The notes: a model not told the origin generated them from the letters alone. Positions 1 through 10,516 are shown, counted from the first letter of the stretch. The stretch: 64,000 nt of DNA from Cryptomeria japonica (GCF_030272615.1 NC_081410.1:120904640-120968639), one strand, 5' to 3'. Numbers and translations are program-made.

Positions 1-20
1 GTGAAAATATCTGCAAGTTG

Positions 21-731
21 TTATTTAGTATTCACATAAACCAGTTTTATCTCTTTTTCTTCAACTTTTTCCCTTAGAAAATTCAGTTTGATAGAAACAT
101 GTTTTGTTTTAGAATGTAATACCAGATTCTTAGATATATCAATTGTTGCAGTGTTATCACAATATATAGTAATGGGTTCTTTGCATTTTACCTTTATGTC
201 TTTCAACATTTGTTTAAGCCATAGTACCTGTGTACAGTTAGTTGCTACTGCAACATATTCTGATTCTGATGTTGATAAAGATGTACAACTCTGTTTCTTA
301 CTCAAACAAGAAACTAATCTTTTTCCAAGAAAGAATGCTCCTCTAGTGGTGCTTTTTCTATCATCCACATCTCTTGCCCAATTTGCATCTGTGTATGCAC
401 ATAGATCAAAGTTTTCATCTCTAGGATACCATAATCCAAGATTTGTTGTGCCTTGAAAGTACCAAAAGATCCTTTTTACTGCTGATTCATGATTTTCCCT
501 AGGATTACTTTGAAATCTAGAAACAATACATACTGCATTCATAATATCAGGCCTGGTTTGTGTCAAATACAGTAAACCTCCTATCATAGATTTGTATCTA
601 GTTGGATTAACAGGTGTAGATTCATCCCTTTGAGATAATTTGTCATTTGTAGTCATAGGTGTGCTTACCAGTTTAGAGTTCTCCATCCCAAATTTCTTTA
701 GTAATTCTTTCAAGTACTTGGATTGACTCAA
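21..731 (-). pseudogene. Copia A pol: end of RT and RNase H domain
   Basis: This is the C-terminal part of the copia polyprotein, which removes the RNA template strand during reverse transcription. The start (SKYLKELLKKFGM) is the usual segment after the RT core. Then come the RPDIMNAV and AYTDANWARD-type motifs (first catalytic Asp of RNase H), the SESEYVA motif with the Glu, and YCDNTATI with a further Asp. Near the end the HSKTKHVSIK motif is typical of plant copia elements. A TAA at 21-23 cuts the frame where the family normally reads KEQLADIFTK, most simply a Glu codon turned into a stop. The frame is shifted relative to the RT ORF at 742. Confidence 0.9.
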
Positions 732-741
732 AAATATACCT

Positions 742-1683
742 TTATCGGTCTGTGAAATCTACAATCCTAAAAAAGAATTTTATTTCTCCAATCATAGACA
801 TTTCAAATTCTTGTTGCATTTTAATAGAAAATTCCTTACATAATCCATCTTCTCCTCCAAAGATTATATCATCAATAAATACTTCAATAATCAAGATGTC
901 ATCATTAGTTATTTTGTAATATAAATTGCTATATGCATTTCCTTTAGTAAAACCAATCTTTAAAAGATACTTATCCAACCTTGCATACCAAGCTCTTGGG
1001 GCTTGTTTTAATCCATACAGAGCTTTTCTTAACCTGCAAACCATATCATTGTCATCTATCAAAGAAAATCCATCAGGTTGTTCAATATATACTTCTTCTT
1101 CAAGATCTCCATTCAAAAATGCACATTTACTATCCATTTGATAAACTTTGTAGTCCTTGTGAGCTGCAAAAGCCAAGAATAATCTGACTGCCTCAATTCT
1201 AGCTACCGGTGCAAAGGTTTCATTGTAATCAACTCCTTCTTTCTGAGAATATCCCTTACACACTAGTCTTGTTTTATTTCTGACAACCTTACCATCTTCA
1301 TTAAGTTTTTTTCTAAATACCCATTTGGTTCCAATTACATTTTTATCTTTAGGTCGGGGAACTAATGTCCAAGTATTATTTTTCTCAATTTGTCCTAATT
1401 CTTCTTCCATAGCTTTAATCCAAAATTTATCTTCACATGCCTCATTGATAGATGATGGTTCAATTTGAGAAATAAGACATACCTCTTCATTTTCCAATCT
1501 TCCTCTTGCCATAACTCCTTTAAATTTGTTTACAATTATCTGATCTTCAGAATGATTCAATCTTACATACCGGGGTGTCTTAGTTTGTTGTTGTTCTTCA
1601 ATTACTGTGGAATCCTCTGATGATACCGAGGTAACTGGATCTTCATTCTGTACCGGTGGATTCAGTGTAGGTTCATTTGTCAC
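742..1683 (-). pseudogene. Copia A pol: reverse transcriptase
   Basis: This is a copia reverse transcriptase (RVT_2 type). Visible motifs in order are [75 protein letters not shown] (first catalytic Asp region), [13 protein letters not shown], and the active-site FIDDIIFGG in place of the usual YVDD. The N-terminal 60-70 residues are the acidic linker after integrase. The frame is lost near 760, where the RT should run on into the segment read from 731 in another frame. The conserved aspartates are still there, so the damage is mainly frameshift and stop rather than loss of active-site residues. Confidence 0.92.
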
Positions 1684-1686
1684 AAT

Positions 1687-2640
1687 TTATGTTGCTAGTT
1701 CAGAGTCTATATACCTTGAAGTTCCTCTGAATTGTTCATCAATCTTTACATTTGTACTCTCAACAATTTTTTGCAATCTCTTATTAAAACATCTATATGC
1801 CTTGCTCTTAGATGAATAACCAAGAAATATTCCTTCATCACTTCTAGGATCAAATTTGCCAATATACTCATCTCTTCTAATATAACATTTACTTCCAAAA
1901 ATTCTGAAATACTTAAGAGTAGGAGTATTACCAAACCATAGTTCATGAGGGGTCTTACCGGTTTCACCTTTGATGTGAACTTTGTTGAATGTATAGACAG
2001 CAGTGCTAACTGCCTCTCTCCAATACACATGTGGTAGATTTGCTTCTGATAACATACTTCTTGCTGCATCCAAGATAGTAATGTTTTTCCTTTCAACAAC
2101 TCCATTCTGTTGTGGTGTCCGAGGTGATGATAATTGAATTCTGATTCCATTCACTTCACAGAATGTATTCAAGTCCTTAGATGTGAATTCTCCTCCTTGA
2201 TCTGATCTTAAATATTTGATTTTCTTACTGGTTTCATTTTCAACCATTGCTTTGAATAGTTTGAACTTTCCAAGTGCTTCTGATTTCTCTCTGAGAAAAG
2301 TAACCCAACACATTCTAGAATAATCATCAATAATTAGCATGAAATATCTATTACCTTGTAAGCTTTTTGTTCTAGCTGGACCACATAAATCAGTGTGAAT
2401 TAAATCAAGAGCATTATTGGATTTTTCTGGAATACTTTTGAAACTAGCTCTAACTTGTTTTCCAAATTGACATTCCTTACAAATTGTATTCTGAGGTTTC
2501 ACAATTTTAGGTAGATCTCTTACTGCCTTAGAAGTACTGATTTTTACCATGCAATCAAAGTTTACATGACATAGTCTCTTATGCCATAACCAACTTTCAT
2601 CTATATGTGCAATTAAGCATGCCTTTTCACTGTTATTCAA
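1687..2640 (-). pseudogene. Copia A pol: integrase (GAG-pre-integrase and core)
   Basis: This integrase would insert the cDNA into host DNA. The zinc-binding HHCC region is visible as LWHKRLCHVNFDCM followed by CKECQFGKQ. The DDE catalytic core follows: LIHTDLCGP (first Asp), IDDYSRMCWV, LRSDQGGEF (second Asp) and TPQQNGVVERKN (Glu). After the core, YIGKFDPRSDEGIFLGYSSKSKAYR is the conserved C-terminal copia segment. The open frame is about 317 residues and stops just before the RT region. Both ends are separated from neighbouring domains by stops. Confidence 0.92.
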
Positions 2641-2661
2641 ATGAAAGACATTACCTCTAGT

Positions 2662-3057
2662 CTAATTACCGATTGCAATTTCCAAACCAGTTCTATTCAT
2701 GATTTTGTATTTTCCATTTTTAAATTGTAACTGAAATCCCTTCTCAACTAATTGACCAACACTTGAAAGATTATGCTTTAAACCTTCAACATAGTAGACA
2801 TTGTCAGTGTTATGCTTACCATCAAGAGATATTGAACCCTTACCTTTGATTGAACAGGCTTTGTCATCTACAAATCTTACTAAACCTCCATTGTATTCTT
2901 GAAAGTTCAAGAATTTGTCTTTGTCTCCTGTCCTATGATGTGAGCATCCTGAGTCAATGATCCATTCATCCTTTGCTTCAACTTTAGTTGCTAGGGCTTG
3001 TTCTACCGGTTGAGTTGTAGGTGCCGGTTGATCTTTGTTATAGCAACAAAAACCCAT
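2662..3057 (-). pseudogene. Copia A pol: aspartic protease
   Basis: The catalytic signature of copia proteases, WIIDSGCSHHRTG, is present, followed by VRFVDDKACSIKGKGSISL and NVYYVEGLKHNLSSVGQL, the usual post-flap segment. The protease would cut the Gag-Pol precursor. It overlaps the end of the gag ORF in another frame and is followed by a stop before the integrase zinc region. Confidence 0.9.
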
Positions 3058-4080
3058 CCATTGTCTGCTGGATCTTCATCAGAATCATTAGTCACACCTT
3101 CATCAGCAATGTAACAAGATTTGTCTTTGTTCTTCTTAAATCTGTATCTCTGATATTCAGGATTAGGCTTGTATGTTCTTCTTGCTTCTTCTCTTAGTCT
3201 AGCATGTCTATCAGGGCATCTCGAAGCCATATGACCAATCTTATTGTAGTTAAAACATTTAAAGGGTGCTTTACCTTCATACTTACTTCCAACTGGACCT
3301 TTTGGCATTGTTCCTTGCAAATAGTGCTTCAAGTTCTTCAAATTCTTCATTCTCCTTCCTGGTTTCTTCAAGTTCTCTTGCATAAAAGGCTTTCCAGTCT
3401 GATTTGTCAAATGATGGAGCAGATGATGTTGATTCTTTAAAGGCCAAATCAGTTTTTATAGTAGCAACAGGACCAAATTCCTCAATTTCAAAGGCTGAAA
3501 GTTTTCCAATCAATGTATCCCTGGTTACTAATGTATCAGGCATTGTTCTCAACTCATTTATAGCAGTAACCTTCATTTTATATGCCGGTGGCAATCCTCT
3601 TAAGATTTTTGAAACAATTTCATCCTCACTCAAAGTTCCTCCACAACATTTAATACCCAAAACAATTTCATTTACTCTTTCCATAAAAGCAGAAATCCTT
3701 TCATCTTCTTCCATTTTCAGATGTTCATACCTGACTCGGAAGCTTTCAAGTTTTGCAATCTTAACTATGGAATCTCCTTCATTTAGTGTTTCCAAATGAT
3801 CCCAAATAGCTTTAGCAATAGACCTATCTGATAATCCCATGATTTGTTGATCTGATAATGCACTGAAAAGTGCTTCTCTTGCTTTGCAATCATTCTCTTC
3901 ATCTTTAGCTAAGGTAGTTGGAGCAGTCTGACTAGCTACAATAGTAGTATAACCATTCTTTGTAACTTCCTAGATGTCTTTACCGATGCAATTCAGATGT
4001 GTCTCCATCCTGATCTTCCATATCCCATAGTTGGTTCCATCAAGTTTAGGACTGTCCTTCCTGAAATAATTTGTAGACAT
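3003..4080 (-). pseudogene. Copia A gag with CCHC zinc knuckle
   Basis: This is a UBN2-type copia gag, the particle-forming and RNA-binding protein. I take the start at 4080, just downstream of the primer site: MSTNYFRKDSPKLDGTNYG is the family-typical N-terminus. Lesions are a TAG at 3970-3972, 37 codons in, and a frameshift near 3300 that separates the body (LETLNEGDSIVKIAKLESFR...) from the zinc knuckle. The knuckle reads CFNYNKIGHMASRC, so its second Cys is Tyr. After it comes a basic, then acidic tail that overlaps the protease ORF. Confidence 0.88.
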
Positions 4081-4122
4081 TGGATCTCCTTAAGTTGTTA
4101 AACTTCTGCAAAAGAGGACTAG

Positions 4123-4134
4123 GCTCTGATACCA
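4123..4134 (-). other. Primer-binding site of copia A
   Basis: On the minus strand this reads TGGTATCAGAGC, the standard plant copia site complementary to the 3' end of initiator methionine tRNA. It lies two bases inside the LTR end at 4137. Confidence 0.93.
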
Positions 4135-4360
4135 ATTGTTAGGTCCCGGAGACAACTGAGAGGCGAGGGGGGTGGGGGGGTTAATTAGTTGTCAAATAAA
4201 TTCAAACCAAAAACTAATTAACCAACTTGATACTTAATATCGGTAAACTAGTTAAATATGTCGGTAGACAGTGTTAACAGTAAATTATTATACTGGTAAG
4301 GATTAATGCATGAAACATAAACATAAAGTCATCCACAACACATAACACCAATATTTGTAC

Positions 4361-4388
4361 GTGGAAACCCTGTAAGGGGAAAAACCAC
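4361..4388 (-). promoter_or_regulatory. GTGG/CCAC stem-loop in LTR A
   Basis: On the minus strand it reads GTGG, T-run, CCCC, loop TTACA, GGG, TTT, CCAC. The same architecture with a different loop occurs in both LTRs of element H (31102-31128), and a shorter GTGGG/CCCAC stem at the matching place in element E (55185-55201). Its repetition in three LTR families argues for a conserved RNA or DNA structure. Confidence 0.6.
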
Positions 4389-4418
4389 GGTGGGAAACCT
4401 TACCCACAATCAAATGAT

Positions 4419-4579
4419 ACTACTGCAGATAGTAAGTGTACATAAATGGGGTCTGCACATGCAGAAAGGCCAACAGCCTAGAGCTCACTGCTCAATCACA
4501 AAATGGGAGTCACACTGACTATAGTTGGATGGTTAAATCCAATAAGAATGTACTACACAAAATAGCATCTTCATATGCT
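4419..4579 (-). promoter_or_regulatory. Hairpin array in LTR A
   Basis: Seven short inverted repeats follow each other: TACT/AGTA 4421-4434; TCTGCA/TGCAGA 4452-4465; AGGC/GCCT 4467-4479; GAGC/GCTC 4481-4493; AGTC/GACT 4508-4520; TTGGAT/ATCCAA 4525-4542; AGCAT/ATGCT 4564-4579. Arms are exact and loops are 2-6 nt. The array is about 150 bp downstream of the TATA box in the direction of transcription, so it would lie in the RNA leader. Confidence 0.65.
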
Positions 4580-4732
4580 GGATTCAGTACTGGTGTAATG
4601 CTGATATGCTTATACAAAAACCTAGCTTCACCTTCAAATGATGTCTTCGTGTATACCTCTGCTTAATCTCGTATATACCTTCACTCAATTCCTTTTCGCA
4701 TTCCACACTTGATCTTACAAATAAGATCTTAC

Positions 4733-4739
4733 ATTTATA
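4733..4739 (-). promoter_or_regulatory. TATA box of LTR A
   Basis: TATAAAT on the minus strand, about 470 bp from the LTR's outer end. It is a plausible promoter for element A; no start site can be measured here. Confidence 0.45.
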
Positions 4740-5207
4740 CCATACCCTAAGACCAATTTTAGTAGGTCGGCTCTACAAGATATTACAATAAAAACATTTT
4801 ACATACAATATAATATCTAATGCAATAACCAACTAAATATGTCAACTTAATGCATTTACATCAATAATAAATCATCTCCATATCATGCCATGCTGATCTA
4901 GAAAAGATAAACCTGCCGGTGTAACCCTAGATAACCCTGGACCTATTTGTCGGTAAAAGCAAATATGCAAATATGAATATACCAATGATCAATTCTTCAA
5001 AACAAAGTGTCCACATGATGTCTTCAACATTATCAAGTGTCTTCCATATCATTCCAGGTACCGGTGAACATTATATCCTGTCGGTGAACCATATACCAGT
5101 AACTGTGCAATAGTTACTTGCTTGTCGGTGAATGTTGTTGGATCTCCAAAGTGCTTGTTTTCAATAGGTGTTGACATCAATGACAAAACCATACCAAAAT
5201 ACCAACA

Positions 5208-5640
5208 CATTTTACATGACATTAACAACACTTTCTTAGAACTTATCCCAAAAAAGATTGTAGTGGAGTCATTTGATAATTTTGATAATCTTAGAAAATC
5301 GATAATAAAAGATAAAATCAAGTTAGCTACCTTTCAACGAGGGATAAACAAATCTCTTAGCTTAGATGGCTTCTCAGTTGGTTTCTTTCAAGTTTTTTAG
5401 GATATTGTTCAAGATGATCTTTGGAAAGCAGTGGAGGAATCAAGGAAAAAGGCCTACATTTTACATGACATTAACAACACTTTCTTGGCACTTATCCCAA
5501 AAAATAATGTAGTGGAGTCATTCTATGATTTTCCACTAATTTATCTATATAACACAATGTATAATTTAATAACTAAATTGATGGAAAAATAGATGAAATA
5601 TATGATGCATTGTGTTATTTTAGAAGAAATTTATGGCTTT
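5208..5640 (+). pseudogene. LINE L3: reverse-transcriptase fragment with internal duplication
   Basis: The translated strand shows LINE RT signatures: SLDGFSVGFFQVF, a stop, DIVQDDLWKAVEESRKKAYI, then LHDINNTFLALIPKK and a degenerate LYNTMYNLITK. The LHDINNTFL..LIPKK segment occurs twice, at 5208-5270 and 5456-5520, which a single LINE would not have. Element A abuts the first copy. No catalytic YxDD region is present, so this is a decayed 5' RT fragment. Confidence 0.7.
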
Positions 5641-6479
5641 TTATTATATATAGGATAAACAGTAAACAAAATTTATAGAGTTTATGATCATAGACTTATC
5701 TGTCCAGTGTTATCCTAGTATAGACATCTAAATTATTTTTGTATCTATACAAAATGCAACATAATTTACAAAACTATACATCAATTAATAGACCTATCCC
5801 ATACTTATGCACTAGCATATACACTATGTAAAAGTTTTTCAAAAATTATATGAAAAAGATACATATGTATGATAACCTATTGCTTCTATAATCTCTAATG
5901 TTATTACTATGTATGTAGGACTTAACAGTTCTTGTTCTAGACATATCTGTCCCATTCCCTAAATACTAGGGGGTGACAACATAAATTTCTTTACTTGACC
6001 TCACTACTTCAATTCAAGACATATCTCCATCATTGACATGTGCCCTTACTCCATGCACTCTCCTATTGGTGTCTTTAATGATCAATGGTTTCTAATTTTA
6101 TTTTTTATGAAATTTCATCATCTCTTTATGGAAATTGGGGTCTTCAATTTCTTTATATGACCATGTATGGCCATACTTGATTTTCTTTTTGTTCACTCTG
6201 ATAGTTCCTTCTCCAAGCAGTTTCAAAATTTTGGAATTTGATATCTCCATTGTCACAATTACCTACACAACAATAATGAAGAAGGCAAGTCTCTTAAATG
6301 GCTCAGTATGTGCCTTATGATTCCCCATAAACTTCTCATCAATCATTGCCTCTCATTGAAACCATGGAATCTCAACATCAAACTTTCTCCATCATGGCCC
6401 AGGGCTGCACTTCCAATTAGGGAATTGACACTTTGGCAATCTTCTTATTGAAGTAACTGGTTCCTTCTCTCTCCTCCAT
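5641..6479. other. Unassigned AT-rich stretch
   Basis: I see no credible gene. Short minus-strand peptides around 6100-6400 may be decayed continuation of the chromovirus-like remnant C, but no protease or RT motif is recognisable. Confidence 0.4.
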
Positions 6480-7526
6480 GAGAGTTTGAGGCTTTCTTAG
6501 GACACTTGCTTATAGTGTGACCTACTTGGTTGCAATTAAATCATCTCCCTGTGAAGACACTAGGACCTCTTCCTAGTCCTCCAAAGCCTCCTCTTGAACC
6601 TGAGTCTCCATTTTTTTCTTGCTAGCTAGACTCGCCTTAGGGTTTTTGAGATTGTCCTCTTCCCCCAAAATTTCCTTTTCCTCTAAATTTCTAGCCTCAT
6701 CTTTCCCTACCATCTTGTTCACCTTTTCCTCTTAACTTATCCTTCGCCCTCAAATTCATTGAAAGAATTCATCTACTATTTTAGGAGTCATCAGACTCAT
6801 CTCATCTTGAATGTTGAATTTGAGCCCATTCAAGTACCTACAAACCTTCTCCTTTTCATCTTCATAGTGCCCTGATCTCAAACTCAATTTGTGGAATTCC
6901 TCTGTGTAGGAAGCCACATCCAAATCCTTTTGCTTCAAATTTTGCATTCTCTTATACAGTTACACTTCATAATCAGCAGGCATGAATTGGACCTTGAGTT
7001 TAGACACCATCCTGTCCCAAGAATGAATCATATTATTGCCCATCTTCACCCTTTCACCTTGAGTATAGTTCCACTAGGTTAAAGAAGCACCCTTTACTTT
7101 GGTCTTTGCAAACTTCACTTTCTTCTCCTCAACCACTTTCTTGTACTCAAAATAATTATTCAAGGCATCTATCCAATCTACAAGTTCCTCAGCATTTATC
7201 TTCCCACTATAGGTAAGAATCTCCATCTTGGCTTCAAAAGAGTCTTTGCCTATTATTTTTAGGGCTTCAAGGAATGGTCTTTGATCAGTAGGTATCTCTG
7301 GATCCTACCTTTGGGGTTCTTCTTCTTCATCATCTTGCTCTCCTTCTTCATCAGTCTCCTCACTTGGCCCTTTTCCTTTCTTCATTTCCTTTAGTTTAGC
7401 CTTGAGTGCCTCCTTGACCCCAATCTTGATCATCTCTTCCATCTTTTGTAATTTCTTAGCCACCTCTATGGAAATCCCCTTTGGAGGAATTATGCTAGCC
7501 TCTTCTTGGATCTCTTCTATTGACAT
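6480..7526 (-). pseudogene. Chromovirus-like gag of remnant C
   Basis: This is a Ty3/gypsy gag, read on the minus strand from about 7526 (MSIEEIQEEASIIPPK). An acidic/basic N-terminal segment ends near 7305 at a stop. Then come the retrotransposon-gag motifs YSGKINAEELVDWIDALNNYF, FMPADYEV and LKQKDLDVASYTEEFHKL, and CRYLNGLKFNIQDEMSLMTP (6756-6947). A degenerate zinc-knuckle-like segment is suggested near 6500-6560. The sequence resembles the gag of element D (ADYQVNLFRKLQNLRQKESN) in order and motifs. Several stops and frameshifts are present, and no pol follows. Confidence 0.8.
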
Positions 7527-7559
7527 ACAACAAAATGTGTCCTTCCAATGATCAAACTT

Positions 7560-7572
7560 GCTCTGATACTAA
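7560..7572 (-). other. Primer-binding-like site of remnant C
   Basis: On the minus strand it reads TTAGTATCAGAGC, one base from the initiator-Met site TTGGTATCAGAGC, directly inside the LTR end TGCATCA (7575). Confidence 0.65.
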
Positions 7573-7574
7573 TA

Positions 7575-7760
7575 TGATGCAGAGACCCAAGGAACAAAGG
7601 CTTCTCTCACAAACTCACTCTACAAGACCATCAATTAAGGTCTCAACATTCATAGATTCTTGGACAATCCTGTCAACAACATGAAAGGGTACCTCTACAC
7701 TCCCCTTTTGTCAATGTGACCCTATTTAATTCATAAATAACTCATGGAGATACAACTTCT
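7575..7760 (-). repeat. LTR of remnant C, inner part
   Basis: Inner 186 bp of the C LTR, ending CTCTGCATCA next to the primer-like site. Interrupted at 7760 by element B. The rest continues at 19996. Confidence 0.55.
7756..7760 (+). repeat. Left target-site duplication of gypsy B (CTTCT)
   Basis: CTTCT directly before the LTR start TGTTACC; the same five bases follow the other LTR at 19991-19995. Confidence 0.9.
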
Positions 7761-8465
7761 TGTTACCTATTTTTCGCTACTAGCTCAATCAGGTAGAGCT
7801 GTGATATTTTACACATGAGAAAGAAGGTGCATTTTTTATTCTGCTAAATTGCATTCGTGATTATTTGAACAGAAAGACAAAAGATTGCAATATCATTTTC
7901 ATAGAAGAAAGATGCAGGAGATATCATATCAATATGCCTGAAAAGGAAAAACAAGTGCTAAGTATGAAAAGAATACATGTTTTTGTCTAACTTGTTTGCT
8001 TGATGTGCAAACACAGGGAAAATAACTTTTTGTTCATTGAATTATAGCAAGTGGGGTAAAATGTGGCTCCAATGAGGGTTGAGGCCAGCATGTTGATGGA
8101 GATGGCTGTTTCTTTGCAATTTTTTGAATTTTTGCCTTATCGGCAAGACCTACCCCGATCGGCAAGATGACCCAATGAGTAGTGCGAAGCGCGGAATGTT
8201 ATCATCGGCTAAAGGGGAGTAGTTTCATTTTATCCCAATGACCCAATGGAAAGGCCCGAGCATAGACCATTTATCCCACATTGGTCGCATGGAGGAAATT
8301 TATCGCATTTATATGCAAGGCCGCATATATCCTTAGTGTCAAAGCTTAAGGGCTTTTGGCAAGTTGCATCTCAGCGTTGGTGGGTCCCCCACGTGTGCGC
8401 ACATCTCAAAGAAGCCAAATTTTGCATTAAAAGGGCAAATTAACAGGCGAGCAGGTTGCAAAATA

Positions 8466-9620
8466 TCTAACAGCCATCGCTATACCGCTATGCAAAAGTG
8501 CTATACCGCTATGCGAAAGTGCTCGACTGTCAATCTCCACGACTTAGCGACTGATGAGATGACATCCAGTGGTGGAATCATAGACTAACACCTAGCAGAC
8601 AGGTCGCGCCCAAATGGTGCCCAGCTAGATGTGCAGTCAAACCAGAGAGTGACCAATCAAACAGATCTTGGCATCGGTGGATCTCTAAATGGATTCACCG
8701 AAGGCATCAGTTTCATCGAAATAAGAGGCATCAATGAAACCGCAGGTTTGATGACTTGTAAATGGCTCGTCGAGAGAGTATTTTGCCCAAAAGAATGATA
8801 TCCAATAGAACCAAAGGCGACATGGCGGTCTCGGTGGATCCGTGAGTGTGTCCTAGGCTGACGCGTGATAAGCCTAGTAGATAGGTGGTGCCCAGGCGGA
8901 TCTCATGAGCAAACTAGTGGTTGACGTGTGGTGACACCATGGCATAAGAGAGACCCGCTCAGAGAGATTAACCAGCAAGCAAGTTAGAAAGATCAATGGT
9001 GATCAAGAAATATCCAACGGTCATTGCTATACCGCTATAAAAAGAAGCTCACCAGTTATCTCCGCAACTTGGCGACAAAGATCGTGCGGAAAAGGTGAGC
9101 GACTCAGGTGAGATAAGGGTCACGCAAGTCTGAGAAGATCCAACAGTCATCGCTATACTGCAAGATGAAGATGCTCGATAGTTATCCACTGCGACATAGC
9201 GACTAGTGACGTGGCAGTTGAGGTGGTCGTCCAGGTGGGCTCAGAATGAATCAGGATGTGCCACGTGGCAGAGCGTAGAAGAAGAACCAAGGTGAGCCCA
9301 AGAAGAGGTGGGTCTGGTCTAAATTTTTGAGGTGTTTAGGTGGAGCCCAGGTGGTGGCCACGGATGAGTCAGATTGTAACACGTGGCAAGGGTTTGCAGA
9401 CGAGTGACTCCAAAGTGGGCTCGTTTTGAAGGTTATAGAGGTGGTTAAAAACTGAATAGGTTCCTGGAGATCCAAGGACTATTGTTGTACCGCAATGAAA
9501 AGGTGCCTAAAGGTTAATCCTCGTGACATAGCGACTGATGACATGGCAGTTAAGGTAGCACCCAGTTGGATCCACAGGCAAATCAGAAAGTGCCACGTGG
9601 CAGAGCGTGGAAAGTTATCA
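8466..9620 (+). repeat. Degenerate module repeats with G-box motifs in LTR B
   Basis: Four related modules start near 8466, 9006, 9135 and 9468. Each has a TCGCTATACCGC-like core, a CGACTTAGCGACT-like block and, in three of them, a GA(C/T)GTGGCA or CCACGTGGCA motif. CACGTG cores occur at 9258, 9379 and 9594. In the first module the GCTATACCGCTATGC element is duplicated in this LTR but not in the other. CACGTG is the plant G-box bound by bZIP/bHLH factors, so these could be enhancer modules. Confidence 0.6.
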
Positions 9621-10082
9621 TCGGTCATCGAAAGTCAGCATTTGGAGCCCACCATCGACTATCGGTAAAACATGTTTAGGAGCTACACTGAAGACCTGAG
9701 GGAACAACACACTGTCGATAACCCGATAAGAAGGTGCACGAGTTGTAAATTGTCTGTAGATGAATTACTCAAAAGCAGTCCCAAGTTCGATAGCGTCCAA
9801 GTGGAATCAGTGCTAAATAAGGAAAAGTCATCAATTTTGAAGGAGTTTTTCTTTCAGTTACGGTCCTGATTTGGTGGAGAGATGACAACACGTGTTTTTG
9901 GGAGCCAAAATTCATTTGTTTTTAATTTTGAAAGTTGACTTGTATAAGGGACTTTTGATCACTTAGTAAGGGAGGGGGGAGAGTTCGGGAGTAGGTACTT
10001 GTTCAGCAGCAGACATTCATGCTCTTGTAACTCATTTCTTATAAGTTTTTGAGATTTGTAATGCAGATACCTCCTATTGATC

Positions 10083-10088
10083 AATAAA
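10083..10088 (+). terminator. Poly(A) signal in 5' LTR of gypsy B
   Basis: AATAAA, conserved at 19426-19431 in the 3' LTR. It lies 290 bp before the LTR end, downstream of the TATA-like box at 9943. Confidence 0.5.
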
Positions 10089-10376
10089 GAAGTCCATTTT
10101 CCTTCTCACATTTGTGTTGTTCAAGCATTATGTGTGAGTTATTAGAGTGAATTTTTGTGATTTTTATAGAATCCTTCTTTTTATCTTATTGCCTCAGTGT
10201 TATGATCATATGTAGCATGTTACAGTGCAGGTCAGTGATCAAATAGGAAGTAGGCCTATAATCTGGAGGCCTGCTCTCATAATAGGATACCCACAGCCTG
10301 AGAGTAGTCCAATGTGTCACTAGATTGCAGGAATTTCAAGCTTGCATCAGGTGCAAATCCATGTGACAACAGTTTT

Positions 10377-10393
10377 TGGCATGCCCGGTGGGG
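10377..10393 (+). other. Primer-binding site of gypsy B
   Basis: TGGCATGCCCGGTGGGG starts five bases after the LTR end. Element F has a closely similar site (TGGTACGCTCGGTGGGAC), so both probably use the same tRNA. I could not identify which tRNA. Confidence 0.7.
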
Positions 10394-10516
10394 TCGTTGT
10401 AATTTATAGTTCATAGAAGGCCACTGTATGTTGTCATAGTGTGTGTAGCAGCAAATTATTTTTCACACCTAGCGACTCAAATATTTGGTATTTTAGCAGT
10501 CCAAGCTTCCTATCTT

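Larger units (their letters stand above)
1..5207 (-). mobile_element. Ty1/copia LTR retrotransposon A, 5' LTR plus gag-pol, 3' end outside window
   Basis: Reading on the minus strand, the order is LTR (5207-4137), tRNA-Met-type primer site, gag, protease, integrase, reverse transcriptase and RNase H. Protease-integrase-RT-RNase H is the Ty1/copia order. The 3' LTR and second target duplication lie beyond position 1. Every coding domain carries at least one stop or frameshift, so the copy is non-autonomous. The element sits next to the L3 LINE fragment that starts at 5208. Its LTR shares architecture (hairpin array, GTGG/CCAC stem, C-rich tract) with elements H and E. Confidence 0.93.
4137..5207 (-). 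repeat. 5' LTR of copia A
   Basis: On the minus strand the LTR runs from TGTTGGTATTTTGG (5207) to CCTAACA (4137), followed directly by the primer site. Length is 1071 bp. A TATA box is at 4733-4739. Downstream of it lie a hairpin array, a GTGG/CCAC stem at 4361-4388 and a C-rich tract at about 4165-4180. The partner LTR is outside the window. Confidence 0.88.
7761..10371 (+). repeat. 5' LTR of gypsy B
   Basis: 2611 bp. It matches 17127-19990 along its length except for a 276-bp block present only in the other LTR. It contains four diverged repeat modules with CACGTG motifs (see 8466-9620), a TATA-like TATAAGG at 9943 and AATAAA at 10083. Confidence 0.93.

Noticed and set aside
88-456. Plus-strand open frame opposite the RNase H of copia A
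   Set aside because: Antisense shadow of a well-supported domain; no recognisable motif.
4123-4134. tRNA gene at the primer-binding sites
   Set aside because: Only the 12-18 bases complementary to a tRNA 3' end are present; no cloverleaf around any of them.
5049-5400. Overlapping frames on both strands at the A/L3 junction
   Set aside because: One lies inside the LTR; the other mixes LTR sequence with the LINE fragment.
8246-8588. Open frames in the 5' LTR of gypsy B (also 17583-17807 and 18840-19112 in the 3' LTR)
   Set aside because: Repeated in both LTRs with frame changes and no family match; compositional.
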